Assembly: GCA_018714445.1 (NCBI GenBank)
Contig: DVNK01000011.1
Location: 1-53,904 of the forward strand
DNA length: 53,904 bases
Source of the DNA: Candidatus Fimadaptatus faecigallinarum
Lineage (GTDB): Bacteria > Bacillota > Clostridia > Christensenellales > Aristaeellaceae
Direction: 5' to 3'
The notes under the pieces were generated by a model. It ran no database searches and was not told where the DNA came from. It saw only the letters and a program-made list of their open reading frames with translations. Below, one piece after another: positions 35,775 through 44,120 of this stretch. The first letter of the stretch is position 1; each line of letters opens with the position of its first letter. A program made the translations under genes and the position numbers.

Positions 35775-36231
35775 CGCAGTCGCACAATTGAAGTTTGAGC
35801 GGGAGCTCAAGGCTTGTGTTACAAGCAGGCATTTGGCGCGTCACGGCAGCAAATCCGTTGGCGGAATAGGCATGCGCGTCTGAGCATTTGCACATAAAGG
35901 CATATGCATTGGGCCTTGACTCGCATTTACCTCATGTGACAGATGTATTGCATACCGGCGTCCAAGCTCAACGGCATTGGTTGCGAGATACGCAATGTCT
36001 ACGCACTGTTGCGCGACTTAACTTTGAGCCGGCGTATGCGGTAAATCGACGTTTAAAGCCTGCTGAGCGCAACGCATGCAAGCGAATGTGCAACCGTCAC
36101 TGACCGGCAACATACACTTTTACATTTTGCCGTCGATAGCACACCCTGCCACCCCGGCAATGCGGCAAACTTAAACAAACGCGCGCACTTTCGTGGTCGA
36201 AGTTTAACACTTCTGAGTGCATAATTTAACC

Positions 36232-36248
36232 GGCATGTGACACATGCC
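36232..36248. promoter_or_regulatory. 17-base perfect palindrome, possible operator
   Basis: GGCATGTG and CACATGCC around a single A. It lies about 185 bases upstream of the HD-domain gene. ACATGT-type motifs recur at 38350-38356 and 38380-38386 before the ABC transporter gene, which hints at a shared regulator. Confidence 0.45.
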
Positions 36249-36379
36249 TATACAACGCAAACGCCATGTATATCATCGGAGGCAGCTCGCCATGTTCCGG
36301 CGATGACACGGATCAGTGCCACAGCGCTTTCAGGCTCACGGCCACAGTCATGCCGCATTCGCGGCATGCGGCAAACGCC

Positions 36380-36408
36380 TTGCCGCTGTTTATGGTACCG
36401 TTCAATAT
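36380..36408 (+). promoter_or_regulatory. weak promoter of the HD-domain gene
   Basis: TTGCCG (36380-36385), a 17-base spacer and CAATAT (36403-36408), 25 bases before the start codon. The -10 is poor. Confidence 0.35.
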
Positions 36409-36432
36409 GAACGACACAGGAGGCGCACGCAA

Positions 36433-37005
36433 ATGGATCTGTTGACGCAGGCATTTCACTTCGCAATCGACGCCCATGCGGGCGCATTGCGCAAAATGGA
36501 CGGTTCGCCAGCCGCGCTACACGCGCTTGAGGCCGCGGCAATCGCTGCTTCGCTCACAGACGACGCGCAGGTAATAGCAGCGGCCGCGCTGCATGACACC
36601 GTTGAGGACGCAAATATAGCCATATCTGATATAGAAGCGCGTTTTGGCGCGCGCGTGGCCGCACTGGTCTCCGCAGACACCGAGCCCCGCAGCGCAGGCG
36701 AGTCTCCCGAGCAGAGCTGGCAGCGCCGCAAACAGGCAACAATAGACCGCCTGAATGCCAGTGCCGATATGGACGAAGCCATAATCGTGCTCAGCGATAA
36801 GCTGTCCAACATGCGCGCATTATACCGCGGCAAGTTGCGGCTGGGCGACGGAATGTGGCAGTACTTCCATCAGCGTGATCCTGAGCGGCATCGGTGGTAT
36901 TATCGCGCGCTGGCCGAGGCGCTTGCTCCATTGCGCGATACGCCCGCCTGGCGCGAGTATGACTGGCTGATCGCGCAGGTATTCGGCGAGGCGGAGCGCG
37001 TTTAG
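36433..37005 (+). CDS. small HD-domain (p)ppGpp hydrolase-like protein
   Basis: A 190-residue HD protein similar to the hydrolase half of RelA/SpoT and to stand-alone MESH1-type small alarmone hydrolases. Metal and catalytic residues line up: His30 (ALHALEA), His54-Asp55 with Glu58-Asp59 (LHDTVEDA), and Asp122 (VLSDKLSNMRAL). No synthetase domain is present. Such enzymes remove (p)ppGpp or related signals, or NADPH phosphate in animals. ATG 36433 follows AGGAGG by about ten bases; the frame extending to 36316 lacks an RBS. Its neighbours are a STAS-kinase and nutrient transporters, consistent with a starvation role. Confidence 0.82.
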   Translation: MDLLTQAFHFAIDAHAGALRKMDGSPAALHALEAAAIAASLTDDAQVIAAAALHDTVEDANIAISDIEARFGARVAALVSADTEPRSAGESPEQSWQRRKQATIDRLNASADMDEAIIVLSDKLSNMRALYRGKLRLGDGMWQYFHQRDPERHRWYYRALAEALAPLRDTPAWREYDWLIAQVFGEAERV

Positions 37006-37123
37006 ACTGACTTATGCCGTCCGGCAACAGTTGCAGTTCTGCGCGTCAACGCATCCTGCCCCATGCAGAAACGCGCCGCAGTCTCGCGCATACAACGATA
37101 ATATACCTCGGGAGGTTATCAAT

Positions 37124-38308
37124 ATGAATACAGCATTGAACGGCGATGTACTCACGATATCGCTTTCGGGACATATCGACTCGTCAAACGCCGCTGCCAT
37201 TGAAGCTGAAATAAACGAAGCTGTGCAGCGCATGCCGCATCGGAGTCTGGTGCTCGACATGCGCGCGCTGGAATACATATCAAGCGCCGGGCTGCGCATT
37301 ATACTGCGGCTGCTGAAGCGCGAGCCTCAATTGAGCCTGCAAGAGCTGTCAAGCGAAGTATATGAGATATTTGACATGACCGGCTTTACCGAGATGATGC
37401 CGATACGCAAGGCGTACCGGCAGGTGTCGATAGACGGCTGCGAACTGATAGGCCGTGGCGCCAACGGCACAGTCTATCGCCTTGACCGCGATACGGTGGT
37501 CAAGGTCTATAATGCACCCGACTGCCTGCCCGACGTGCAGCGCGAACGCGAACTGGCGCGCAAGGCATTCGTGCTGGGCATACCTACTGCCATACCATAC
37601 GACGTTGTGCGCGTGGGTTCAAAGTTCGGTTCGGTATTTGAGTTGCTGGACGCGCAGTCGCTGTCCAAACTTATTGCCGCACACCCCGAACGCTATGACG
37701 AATACGTGAAGACATATGTCGATCTGATGCGCCGGCTGCACTCCACGCCCGTCAAGCCCGGCGATATGCCAAATGTCAAAGGACTGGCGCAGGAATGCGT
37801 GGATCATGCCTGTCAGCTGCTTTCGCCCGGACAGTCCGCAAAACTGCGCGCCCTGGTATCCGCCGTGCCCGACACCGGTACCATGCTGCATGGCGACTAC
37901 CACACCAACAACATCGTCATGCAAAACGGCGAAGCGCTGATAATCGACATGGATACGCTGTGCATAGGCCATCCGATCTTCGAATTGGCGTGGGCGTATC
38001 TGGCGTGCGTGGGCTATGGCGAATTGGATCATCGCGTCGTTGAGGAATTTTTGGGGCTGCCGTATGAGCTGACATGCCGCTTCTGGCGCGACGCGCTGCG
38101 GTCATACCTGGGAGATTGCAGCGATGCGCGACTGTTTGAAGTTGAGGACATGATCCGTATAGTAGCCTACGCGCGGCTTGCGCGCCGCATAATGCTCCGC
38201 AATGCACAGGATACGGTCGAAGGCCATCAGACGCTTGAACTTTGCCGCGCACAGCTGAGCGCATTGCTGGACCGCGTGGACAGCCTGGACTTTATGCAGG
38301 TTAAGTGA
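37124..38308 (+). CDS. STAS domain fused to APH-type kinase
   Basis: A 394-residue fusion. Residues 1-98 form a STAS (anti-anti-sigma) domain; the LEYISSAGLRIILRLL segment puts Ser54 in the place of the phosphorylated serine of RsbV. Residues 105-390 form an aminoglycoside-phosphotransferase-like kinase: glycine loop IGRGANGTVYRL, Lys127 in VVKVY, catalytic HGDYHTNN (His256, Asp258, Asn263) and metal-binding IIDMD (Asp275). STAS domains bind RsbW-like ATPases, and the next gene ends in an RsbW-like domain, so the two proteins probably interact. The kinase might phosphorylate a small metabolite, or possibly the STAS serine. ATG 37124 follows GGGAGG by eight bases. No drug-resistance role should be assumed. 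Confidence 0.85.
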   Translation: MNTALNGDVLTISLSGHIDSSNAAAIEAEINEAVQRMPHRSLVLDMRALEYISSAGLRIILRLLKREPQLSLQELSSEVYEIFDMTGFTEMMPIRKAYRQVSIDGCELIGRGANGTVYRLDRDTVVKVYNAPDCLPDVQRERELARKAFVLGIPTAIPYDVVRVGSKFGSVFELLDAQSLSKLIAAHPERYDEYVKTYVDLMRRLHSTPVKPGDMPNVKGLAQECVDHACQLLSPGQSAKLRALVSAVPDTGTMLHGDYHTNNIVMQNGEALIIDMDTLCIGHPIFELAWAYLACVGYGELDHRVVEEFLGLPYELTCRFWRDALRSYLGDCSDARLFEVEDMIRIVAYARLARRIMLRNAQDTVEGHQTLELCRAQLSALLDRVDSLDFMQVK

Positions 38309-38376
38309 GCTTGCGCCTTGGCAATGTTCAAACTGGCTGTGCAGCGCTCACATGTACCGAATTGTCATAACCGGAC

Positions 38377-38406
38377 TTCACATGTTATTAATTGTGCTCT
38401 TATGAT
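38377..38406 (+). promoter_or_regulatory. promoter of the ABC fusion gene
   Basis: TTCACA (38377-38382), an 18-base spacer and TATGAT (38401-38406), both 5/6 matches. Two CACATGT copies (38350-38356, 38380-38386) lie at and above the -35 and could bind a regulator. Confidence 0.6.
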
Positions 38407-38499
38407 TCAGCGCGGCCGGCTTCCGGGCTAACCGCGCGGTCAGACTTGAAACGTGCGGCTCAGGCGCCGCTGCATTTATTTAACGAGGAGGCTGACACT

Positions 38500-41400
38500 A
38501 TGACGCACTCACGCAACACGCATATGCGCCATATAGCGGTGCGCTGTGCGGCGCTGGTACTGGTCGCATGGATGCTGCTGTTGTCCGGCTGCACGGCGCA
38601 GACAGCGCAAACCAAATTGTACCGCGATGCCTCCGACTTTTATGGAGCAAACATAGGTATAATGACTGGCACGGTGCTGGATGACCTGCTGGGAGATGTG
38701 TTGCAGGGCGCAACGTTTAAGCGCTACGACGACATAGCCGGTCAACTGGAAGCCCTTAGAAAGGGCGACGTCGACGGAGTCGCGCTCGATCTGCCAATGG
38801 CAGAGCTCATAGCCGCGCAGCAGCCCGAGTTCGCCGTGTTTGATCAGGTGCTGGCTGAAAACGACTACGGCTACATGCTGCGCAAGGGCAGCGAACTCAC
38901 GCCGCGCATATCCGAAGTCATTGAGCGCTTCAAGGCCGACGGTACAATCGACGCGCTGGCGGAAAAGTGGCTCTCGGGTGACGAGGCGCGCATGGTCATC
39001 GACTGGTCCCAGTATCAGCTCGAAGGCCGCGCCGGCGGCACGTTGCGCGTGGCATACGACCCGACTGGCGCGCCCATGACATACATAATCGGCGATGGCG
39101 AGGCCGCCGGCTTTGAGGTTGAACTGATACTTATGATCGCGGACGAACTCGACATGGGCGTCGAACTTACGCGCACGAACTTCTCATCGCTCATAAACAG
39201 CGTGCAGAGCGACAAGGCCGACGTCGCCATAAGCTGCATAACGATAACCCCCGAACGCAGCGAACAGGTCGACTTCCCCACGTCGTACTTCAGCGGTGGT
39301 ACCGTGCTGCTGTGCCGCGCGTCCGACCTGCCCGCGACCGACAAGGACCTCAATTCGGCATCCGTAACGATCGCCGTCGAAGCCGCTTCGGCAACTGAAA
39401 CCGCCGCGCGCACACAGTACCCCAACGCCAACTACATATATGTGTCAAATGCGACCGACGGCATGCTGGCAGTGCAGAGCGGCAAGGCGGACGCATTCGC
39501 GGTGGATCTGTCCACTTATGAGAGCAGCCTCGCCGCGGGCACCAGCGGGCTGAAACTCCATTCGGACGGCATCATCGGCGATATCGGCAAAGTGTCGATA
39601 GGAGTAAGCAGACTCACGTCAATACCCAACGCCGTGGAGCTGATAGACCAATTCTTATCCGAAATAACCGCCGACGGTACGCTTGAGGCCATGCGCAAGC
39701 GCTGGCTCACCGATCGCGATTACGAAATGCCCGACATCGCGCAGGCTGAATCGCCCGATTTCACGATAACTGTGGGCACGACAGGCCTGGTTGAACCTTA
39801 CTCGTTCTACGTGGGCGAGGATGTCACAGGTCTGGACGTGGAGCTTATGCGGCGCTTTGCGCTATGGTGCAATGCCGGGCTGAAGCTCGAGCTGTACGAC
39901 TGGAACGGCCTGGCTACCGCCTGCGTGGCCGGTAAAGTCGACTATATAGCCTCCAACCTGTTCGAAACGCCCGAGAAGCGTGAGGCAATGGACTTCTCTA
40001 CGCCCTATGCTCAGGTTCAAACCGTCATGGTCGTACCCGAAAGCACTGCCGCCAGCAAGACATTCTGGCAGAGCATAAAAGACAGTTTCGAAAAGACGTT
40101 CATAACCGAAAACCGTTGGAAGCTCATCGCAAACGGCCTTGGAGTGACGCTTGAGATAAGCATATTCGCGGGCATACTGGGGTCTATTTTGGGATTTGGG
40201 CTGTGTCTGGCGCTGCGCAGCAGACATAAATGGCTCCGTCTGCCGTTTGCGGCGCTGTGCAGGCTGATAACCGGCATACCCAGTCTGGTCGTGCTGATGA
40301 TAATATACTTTGTGATATTCGCTTCGGTCAGTATCAGTCCGGTATTTGTGGGCATACTGTCATTCGCGCTGCTGTTTGCGGTTGCAGTCGCGGGCATACT
40401 CGATACTGGAATCAACGCGATAGACCGCGGTCAATGGGAAGCCGCATCTGCGCTGGGCTTTGGCGGCGCGAGCACGTTCAGGCGCGTAATAATGCCGCAG
40501 GCACTGCGCCATGTACTGCCGCTGTACAAGGGCGAATTCGTATCTATGGTAAAGCTGACATCGATTGTGGGCTACATATCGATTGAGGACCTTACCAAGG
40601 CCGGCGACATAATCCGCAGCCGCACATACGAGGCGTTCTTCCCGCTGCTGGCTACGGCGGCGATATACTTCGCGATCTCTACGCTGGCTACGTATGCATT
40701 GGGCCGGGTCGAACTTCATATCGATCCACAGCGGAAGCCGCGCCGCCTGCCCAAGGGCGTTGAGCAGACCGATGTGCCTGATGCGGTCAATCCTGCCCCT
40801 GCCGCCAAGCCGGCCAGCACGCAACCCGCTGAAGTGCTGATAACGGTGGAGCACTTGAAGAAGTCATACCCCAACGCTACGCCGCTCAAGGATGTAAACA
40901 CCACGATACGCCGCGGCGAAGTCATAACGATCATCGGCCCATCAGGCACTGGCAAGTCGACGCTGATGCGCTGCATAAATCGACTCGACACGCCCACAGA
41001 AGGCAGGATAACCGTATTCGGTCAGGACGTCTGTGCGCGCGGCGTAGACTTGACGGTACTGCGCCGACGCATGGGCATGGTGTTCCAGTCATTCAACCTG
41101 TTTGGACACCTGACGGTGATCGAGAACGTGATGCTGGCGCCCGTGGTGCTAAAGCACGCGCCCCGGCAGCAGGCCTATGAAAACGGCATTCGACTGCTGC
41201 GCATGGTTGGCATGGCCGAAAAGGCGCTCAACTATCCCGACGAACTGTCCGGCGGACAGCGGCAGCGCGTAGCAATTGCACGTGCACTGGCAATGGATCC
41301 GGAAATCGTGCTGTTCGACGAACCCACCAGCGCGCTGGACCCGACGATGGTTGGCGAGGTGTTGGCGGTCATACGTCGCCTGGCTAATGAAGGGCTGACG

Positions 41401-41913
41401 ATGATGATCGTCACGCATGAAATGAAGTTCGCGCGCGACGTGTCCACGCGCATATTCTACATGGATCAGGGCGTCATATACGAGGATGGCACGCCTGAAC
41501 AGATATTCGATCATCCCAGGCGCAACCGCACGCGCACTTTTGTGAACCGGCTCAAGGTGCTGCCGTTCAAGATCACCTCGCCCAACTACGATTTCATAGC
41601 GATGACCGAACAGCTCCAGCAGTTTGGCGAAAAGAATCTGCTGCCGCGCCGCCAGCTCGACAACCTGCGCCGCGCATTCGAGGAGATCTGCGCCATGAAC
41701 ATAATCCCCCACAGCCCGCAGGACTACGTGCTGCGCGTATTCACCGAGTACTCCGAGTCGGGCAAGCTGGAGATGCGCTTCCGCTGGGGCGGCGTGCGAT
41801 TTAATCCGTTTAAGGAAGGCGATCAGCTGTCGTCACGCCTGGTAATGGCGTTTATAAAGGACTATCACTACGAATACTCCGACGGCGAGAACCGGCTGGT
41901 AGTCATGCTGTAA
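38500..41913 (+). CDS. one-polypeptide amino-acid ABC transporter with RsbW-like C-terminal domain
   Basis: A 1137-residue lipoprotein (LLLSGC, Cys31). Residues 48-160 match the second half of an amino-acid binding domain, 178-405 a complete one (SBP_bac_3), and 421-515 the first half of another. A His/Glu/Gln-type permease follows (about 545-738; EAA loop [17 protein letters not shown] at 647-663). Next is a full ATPase (780-1015; [33 protein letters not shown]). Residues 1024-1137 resemble a degenerate RsbW/HATPase domain: an EE..N...H helix, RFNPF in place of the G1 box, and [13 protein letters not shown] at the end, with the ATP-binding Asp and glycine loop weakened. ATG 38500 follows GAGGAGG. 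Imports amino acids, probably polar or cationic; the tail is likely regulatory, binding the STAS protein upstream. Confidence 0.88.
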   Translation: MTHSRNTHMRHIAVRCAALVLVAWMLLLSGCTAQTAQTKLYRDASDFYGANIGIMTGTVLDDLLGDVLQGATFKRYDDIAGQLEALRKGDVDGVALDLPMAELIAAQQPEFAVFDQVLAENDYGYMLRKGSELTPRISEVIERFKADGTIDALAEKWLSGDEARMVIDWSQYQLEGRAGGTLRVAYDPTGAPMTYIIGDGEAAGFEVELILMIADELDMGVELTRTNFSSLINSVQSDKADVAISCITITPERSEQVDFPTSYFSGGTVLLCRASDLPATDKDLNSASVTIAVEAASATETAARTQYPNANYIYVSNATDGMLAVQSGKADAFAVDLSTYESSLAAGTSGLKLHSDGIIGDIGKVSIGVSRLTSIPNAVELIDQFLSEITADGTLEAMRKRWLTDRDYEMPDIAQAESPDFTITVGTTGLVEPYSFYVGEDVTGLDVELMRRFALWCNAGLKLELYDWNGLATACVAGKVDYIASNLFETPEKREAMDFSTPYAQVQTVMVVPESTAASKTFWQSIKDSFEKTFITENRWKLIANGLGVTLEISIFAGILGSILGFGLCLALRSRHKWLRLPFAALCRLITGIPSLVVLMIIYFVIFASVSISPVFVGILSFALLFAVAVAGILDTGINAIDRGQWEAASALGFGGASTFRRVIMPQALRHVLPLYKGEFVSMVKLTSIVGYISIEDLTKAGDIIRSRTYEAFFPLLATAAIYFAISTLATYALGRVELHIDPQRKPRRLPKGVEQTDVPDAVNPAPAAKPASTQPAEVLITVEHLKKSYPNATPLKDVNTTIRRGEVITIIGPSGTGKSTLMRCINRLDTPTEGRITVFGQDVCARGVDLTVLRRRMGMVFQSFNLFGHLTVIENVMLAPVVLKHAPRQQAYENGIRLLRMVGMAEKALNYPDELSGGQRQRVAIARALAMDPEIVLFDEPTSALDPTMVGEVLAVIRRLANEGLTMMIVTHEMKFARDVSTRIFYMDQGVIYEDGTPEQIFDHPRRNRTRTFVNRLKVLPFKITSPNYDFIAMTEQLQQFGEKNLLPRRQLDNLRRAFEEICAMNIIPHSPQDYVLRVFTEYSESGKLEMRFRWGGVRFNPFKEGDQLSSRLVMAFIKDYHYEYSDGENRLVVML

Positions 41914-41933
41914 ACTCACAATGAAGCCGTTTC

Positions 41934-41977
41934 GTGCATGGCCTGTCAGGCCGTCTGAGGCCCATCAGGCCATGCAC
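41934..41977 (+). terminator. 12-bp perfect hairpin after the ABC fusion gene
   Basis: GTGCATGGCCTG (41934-41945) pairs with CAGGCCATGCAC (41966-41977). No U-tract follows. Probable transcription stop or 3' stabiliser. Confidence 0.65.
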
Positions 41978-42035
41978 CTGTTGCCGTGCTTACCTTCGCC
42001 TCGAACCGACGCGGCAGCACCATACAGTGCGTATC

Positions 42036-42065
42036 TCGCGGCGCGGCAATAGCCGTGCGGCGCGA
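42036..42065 (+). promoter_or_regulatory. GC-rich hairpin in the cstA leader
   Basis: TCGCG..CGCGA outside and GCGCGGC..GCCGTGC inside (one G-U pair, GG bulge, AATA loop), followed by TTTACATATATA and then the RBS. It could act as an attenuator or block ribosome entry. Confidence 0.4.
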
Positions 42066-42096
42066 TTTACATATATACACACAGGAGGTTCAAATT

Positions 42097-43851
42097 ATGA
42101 ATGGTCTTATCATGATGGCAATTGCAATCGTGGTACTGCTGGCCGCATACCTGATATACGGCCGGTATCTGGCCCGGACCTGGGGCATCGATCCCAAGGC
42201 CAAAACGCCCGCATACGAATTCGAAGACGGCGTCGACTACGTGCCCGCCGATACCAATGTCGTATTCGGGCATCAGTTTGCATCGATAGCCGGCGCAGGG
42301 CCGATAACCGGTCCGATACAGGCCGCGATATTCGGCTGGGTGCCGGTACTGTTGTGGATACTGGTGGGCGGCGTGTTCTTTGGGGCGGTGCAGGACTTTT
42401 CGGCCATGTACGCGTCGGTCAAAAACAAGGGCCGCACAATAGGTTACATAATAGAGGAATACATAGGCCGCACCGGCAAAAAACTGTTTCTGATGTTCTG
42501 CTGGCTGTTCTGCATACTGGTGGTGGCGGCATTTGCCGACGTCGTAGCCGGCACGTTCAACGGCTTCGCAACGGCGGCCGATGGCTCGGTGAGCACTATC
42601 GCCGCAAACGGTTCTGTCGCGACTACTTCCATGATATTCATACTCGAAGCGGTCGGCCTGGGCATGCTGCTGCACTTTGGCAAGCTCAACAAATGGCTCA
42701 ATACCGCAATCGCACTTATACTGCTGGTGGGCGCGATAGTGCTGGGGTTGTGGCTGCCAATGTACGTGTCGCAGAGCAATTGGCACATAATTGTGTTTAT
42801 ATACGTGCTCATCGCCTCGGTCACGCCGATTTGGGCGCTGCTGCAGCCGCGCGATTACCTGAACAGCTATCTGCTGGTGGCAATGATAGTCGCGGCAGTC
42901 ATCGGCGTGTTCGTAGCGCAGCCGGCAGTCAATTTGCCTGCGTTTACCGGATTCTTTGTGGGCGGTCAGAGCCTGTTTCCGTTCCTGTTCGTCACAATAG
43001 CGTGCGGTGCGGTATCCGGCTTTCACTCGCTGGTGTCCTCGGGCACGGCGTCCAAGCAGATAAAAAACGAGCGCAACATGCTGCCGGTATCGTTTGGCGC
43101 GATGCTGATGGAATCGCTGCTGGCGGTGATAGCGCTTATAGCTGCAGCGTCGTTCACCTCGCTTTCCGACGCAGCCGCGCAGGGCATGTCCACCCCCACC
43201 CAGGTGTTCGCCGGCGGAGTGTCAAACTTCCTGACGATGGTCGGTCTCCCCTATGACGTCGTGTACACGCTCATAAACCTTGCGGTGTCGGCATTTGCGC
43301 TGACTTCGCTGGATTCGGTGGCGCGCGTGGGCCGGCTCGCATTCCAGGAGTTCTTCCTGGACGAGTCGGTATCGGATGAGGCTATGGGCCCGGTACGCCG
43401 CGTGCTGACCAACAAGTACTTCGCCACGATCATAACTCTGGCGCTGTCATACCTGTTGGCCAAGGCCGGCTATGCATCGATCTGGCCGCTGTTCGGCGCT
43501 TCCAACCAGTTGCTGTCGGCGCTGGCACTGGTGGCGTGCGCAGTGTTCCTCAAGCGCACAAATCGCCGCAGCATGATGCTGTGGGTGCCGATGTTTGTGA
43601 TGTCAGCCGTCACTTTCACCGCGCTCGCGGTCACCATCTTCCAGCTGATAATCGGCATCGCTAACGGCACATATCCCATGGTGGCCGGCATGACTACTCT
43701 GATCAACGGCGCCAGCGTGCTGACCGCTTGGGGCGCCGGTTTGCAGCTCGTGTTTGCAGCGCTGATACTCGCGCTGGGCGTTATAGTTGTAGTACAGGGA
43801 ATACGCAAGCTGTTTGAAAAGGTCCCCGCACAACAGGCTGCACAAAACTGA
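42097..43851 (+). CDS. cstA: CstA family carbon-starvation carrier
   Basis: A 584-residue membrane protein with about fifteen to sixteen hydrophobic segments. CstA/BtsT proteins take up pyruvate, peptides or amino acids when carbon is short. Family signatures: DYVPADTNVVFGHQFASIAG near residues 50-70, then GPITGPIQAA, FGAVQDFSAMYASVKNKG, GGQSLFPFLFVTIACGAVSG (in part) with FHSLVSSGTASKQI, and FGASNQLLSALAL. It is of the shorter Gram-positive type (E. coli CstA is about 700). ATG 42097 follows AGGAGG by eight bases. It lies 180 bases after the ABC fusion gene, in line with a nutrient-scavenging neighbourhood. Confidence 0.93.
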   Translation: MNGLIMMAIAIVVLLAAYLIYGRYLARTWGIDPKAKTPAYEFEDGVDYVPADTNVVFGHQFASIAGAGPITGPIQAAIFGWVPVLLWILVGGVFFGAVQDFSAMYASVKNKGRTIGYIIEEYIGRTGKKLFLMFCWLFCILVVAAFADVVAGTFNGFATAADGSVSTIAANGSVATTSMIFILEAVGLGMLLHFGKLNKWLNTAIALILLVGAIVLGLWLPMYVSQSNWHIIVFIYVLIASVTPIWALLQPRDYLNSYLLVAMIVAAVIGVFVAQPAVNLPAFTGFFVGGQSLFPFLFVTIACGAVSGFHSLVSSGTASKQIKNERNMLPVSFGAMLMESLLAVIALIAAASFTSLSDAAAQGMSTPTQVFAGGVSNFLTMVGLPYDVVYTLINLAVSAFALTSLDSVARVGRLAFQEFFLDESVSDEAMGPVRRVLTNKYFATIITLALSYLLAKAGYASIWPLFGASNQLLSALALVACAVFLKRTNRRSMMLWVPMFVMSAVTFTALAVTIFQLIIGIANGTYPMVAGMTTLINGASVLTAWGAGLQLVFAALILALGVIVVVQGIRKLFEKVPAQQAAQN

Positions 43852-43874
43852 TTCATAAAGCCTATAAATTCACA

Positions 43875-43906
43875 AAGGCCGCTGCGTGCTAAAGCACAGC
43901 GGCCTT
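43875..43906 (+). terminator. terminator of cstA
   Basis: AAGGCCGCT pairs with AGCGGCCTT, with an inner GTGC/GCAC stem and a TAAA loop, followed by GGTTTATTCC. It begins 23 bases after the stop codon. Confidence 0.75.
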
Positions 43907-44080
43907 GGTTTATTCCATATCGCCTCACGTGCGTAGACCAAGTCAAATAGCCGATCTGCTAATCAGCGTTTGCTAATTGCAATTTTATCTACAAAGGCAA
44001 AATGGATCTACTATACATGCGGCTTTTAGATTCTGGTGAGAACTCATTGAAGCCGTGCATTGCGTGAGACATATCAATTC

Positions 44081-44112
44081 GAAGCCGCCGCGCGCTCAAG
44101 CTCAGCGGCTTC
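44081..44112 (-). terminator. hairpin after the C69 peptidase gene
   Basis: GAAGCCGC and GCGGCTTC (8 bp) flank a 16-base loop, just beyond the stop codon of the minus-strand peptidase gene. Little U follows. Confidence 0.5.
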
Positions 44113-44120
44113 AGATATCA

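Larger units (their letters stand above)
35775..36432. other. 658-base intergenic region
   Basis: No gene is supported. GC is lower than in the flanking coding regions. It contains a perfect 17-base palindrome at 36232-36248, a related half-match (CATGTGACAGATG, 35933-35945), and a weak promoter for the HD-domain gene at 36380-36408 overlapping a small inverted repeat GTTCA.ATA.TGAAC (36400-36412). Confidence 0.5.

Noticed and set aside
37430..38308. Aminoglycoside resistance kinase
   Set aside because: The fold motifs are APH-like, but fusion to STAS and the setting beside a transporter argue against drug resistance.
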